From assembly GCA_018894775.1 (NCBI GenBank), contig JAHIPG010000349.1:1-5890 (forward strand): DNA of 5,890 bases, written 5' to 3'. Below the pieces are notes generated by a model. It did no database searches and was not told the origin of the DNA. It was given only the letters and a program-made list of their open reading frames with translations. Below, in pieces: positions 5,281-5,890 of the stretch (the stretch's first letter is position 1; every line of letters begins with the position of its first letter). The translations under genes were made by a program, and so were the position numbers. The stretch comes from Nanobdellota archaeon. Lineage in GTDB: Archaea; Nanobdellota; Nanobdellia; SCGC-AAA011-G17; VGLX01.

Positions 5281-5890
5281 ATGAAAAAAGGACAAACAGA
5301 AAGCTACAGTTTTTTAATTGGGATAATAATAACAGTTCTAATACTTACAGCAATAGGCTGTGCAACATACAATGCGTTCAGGCCCCAAGGTAAGGACTCT
5401 TTTGAGAAACTCACAAGCTTATTAGAAAAACTAGAAAAAGAAGATATAGATGAATCAGGAGAGTTCCCTTTTTATGTAGAAAAAGATGAAGTTCTTTTAG
5501 GTTTTGGAATAGGTCGAGAGTTCATTGGAAAAGAGGGCTTTTGGTCAATATTCAACTGGGAATGTTATGGGATTACGTTTGCATGGGGTGCAGGCACACC
5601 TTTTGGAATTACAGGAAAGATTACTAGGCCAGAGGATAAATGCCCTTTAGATAAAAGTTGTTTATGTTTATGTGAAATAGTATCCGTAGTTACAACTTAT
5701 GGAATTAAAGAGACAGCGTGTCAAGGAGAAAGTGTTAAATGTGCGGTTTTTGACACTTTAGACTTTTTAGGTGGAGAAGGGTGTAAGCCAGGTGTTTTTA
5801 TTCCTGGAAGGAAAGGTGAAAGTGAGGATGAGAGGAAACCAAGAGGATTATCATCAATATATTACACAAAAAAAGGAAATACAGTCTCAA
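5281..5890 (+). CDS. Cys-rich class III signal peptide (pilin-like) protein (3' partial)
   Basis: The frame opens at ATG 5281, 2 nt after the preceding stop, and runs off the window end with 203 codons seen and no stop. It starts M-K-K-G-Q-T-E-S-Y, a class III signal with Glu at mature +3, then a helix (about 10-28), a charged helical stretch (38-58), and an ectodomain with C95, C121, C127, C129, C131, C147, C154 and C168. The cluster C121-x5-C127-L-C129-L-C131-E recalls the C-K-C clusters of the proteins at 1523 and 2963. C27 within T-A-I-G-C27 resembles a lipobox, but the K-K-G start makes a prepilin reading more likely. No Shine-Dalgarno is visible, so translation probably depends on the gene before it. 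No known family is recognised. Confidence 0.75.
   Translation, partial: MKKGQTESYSFLIGIIITVLILTAIGCATYNAFRPQGKDSFEKLTSLLEKLEKEDIDESGEFPFYVEKDEVLLGFGIGREFIGKEGFWSIFNWECYGITFAWGAGTPFGITGKITRPEDKCPLDKSCLCLCEIVSVVTTYGIKETACQGESVKCAVFDTLDFLGGEGCKPGVFIPGRKGESEDERKPRGLSSIYYTKKGNTVS

Noticed and set aside
5344..5364. Lipobox-like T-A-I-G-C in the last protein
   Set aside because: The K-K-G start and uninterrupted helix fit a class III signal better, and Ala at -3 is a weak lipobox residue; kept only as an alternative.
1..5890. CRISPR array, insertion sequence, tRNA or rRNA
   Set aside because: No regularly spaced repeats, transposase, terminal inverted repeats or RNA gene folds were seen on either strand.

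Overview
The window looks like AT-rich archaeal DNA, most probably from a DPANN lineage of the Woesearchaeota/Pacearchaeota type. The support is as follows: TATA-box promoters placed 26-28 nt before start codons; GGTGA-type ribosome sites; heavy use of AGA/AGG and ATA codons; a FlaJ/TadC-like membrane protein; and a row of small proteins that begin with the K-K-G plus hydrophobic-helix signature of archaeal class III (prepilin-type) signal peptides. The lineage is an inference, because no rRNA or other marker gene is present. All genes lie on the + strand and the standard code fits, with TGA used once as a stop.

Layout. Bases 1-1380 are the 3' part of a type II/IV secretion F-domain (FlaJ/TadC-like) platform protein that enters from outside the window. 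It is followed by a 31-aa one-helix membrane peptide (1391-1486). A promoter that appears to be leaderless then starts a tight operon: a 426-aa Cys-rich pilin-like protein (1523-2803), a 54-aa mini-pilin that overlaps it by 8 nt (2796-2960), and a 531-aa membrane-anchored protein ending in a complete SLT lytic-transglycosylase domain (2963-4558). A second promoter with a strong ribosome site drives a 132-aa Cys-rich pilin-like protein (4624-5022), which ends in a hairpin plus T-tract. After a third promoter region come a 60-aa mini-pilin (5096-5278) and a Cys-rich pilin-like protein cut by the window end (5281-5890).

How they may work together. The platform protein is the membrane core of a type IV pilus-like or pseudopilus machine. 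The small K-K-G proteins are candidate major or minor pilins, and the larger Cys-rich ectodomains are candidate tip or adhesin subunits. The murein-cleaving enzyme is the surprise, since archaea have no murein: it suggests a surface machine acting on bacterial cell walls, or possibly a bacterial origin for that domain. The two large proteins of the middle operon share a spaced Cys module (C-x8-C-K-C), so the enzyme seems to be built onto the same ectodomain family as the pilin-like protein beside it. That combination is the most likely undescribed system here. No ATPase, prepilin peptidase, RNA gene, mobile element or CRISPR array is visible in the window.
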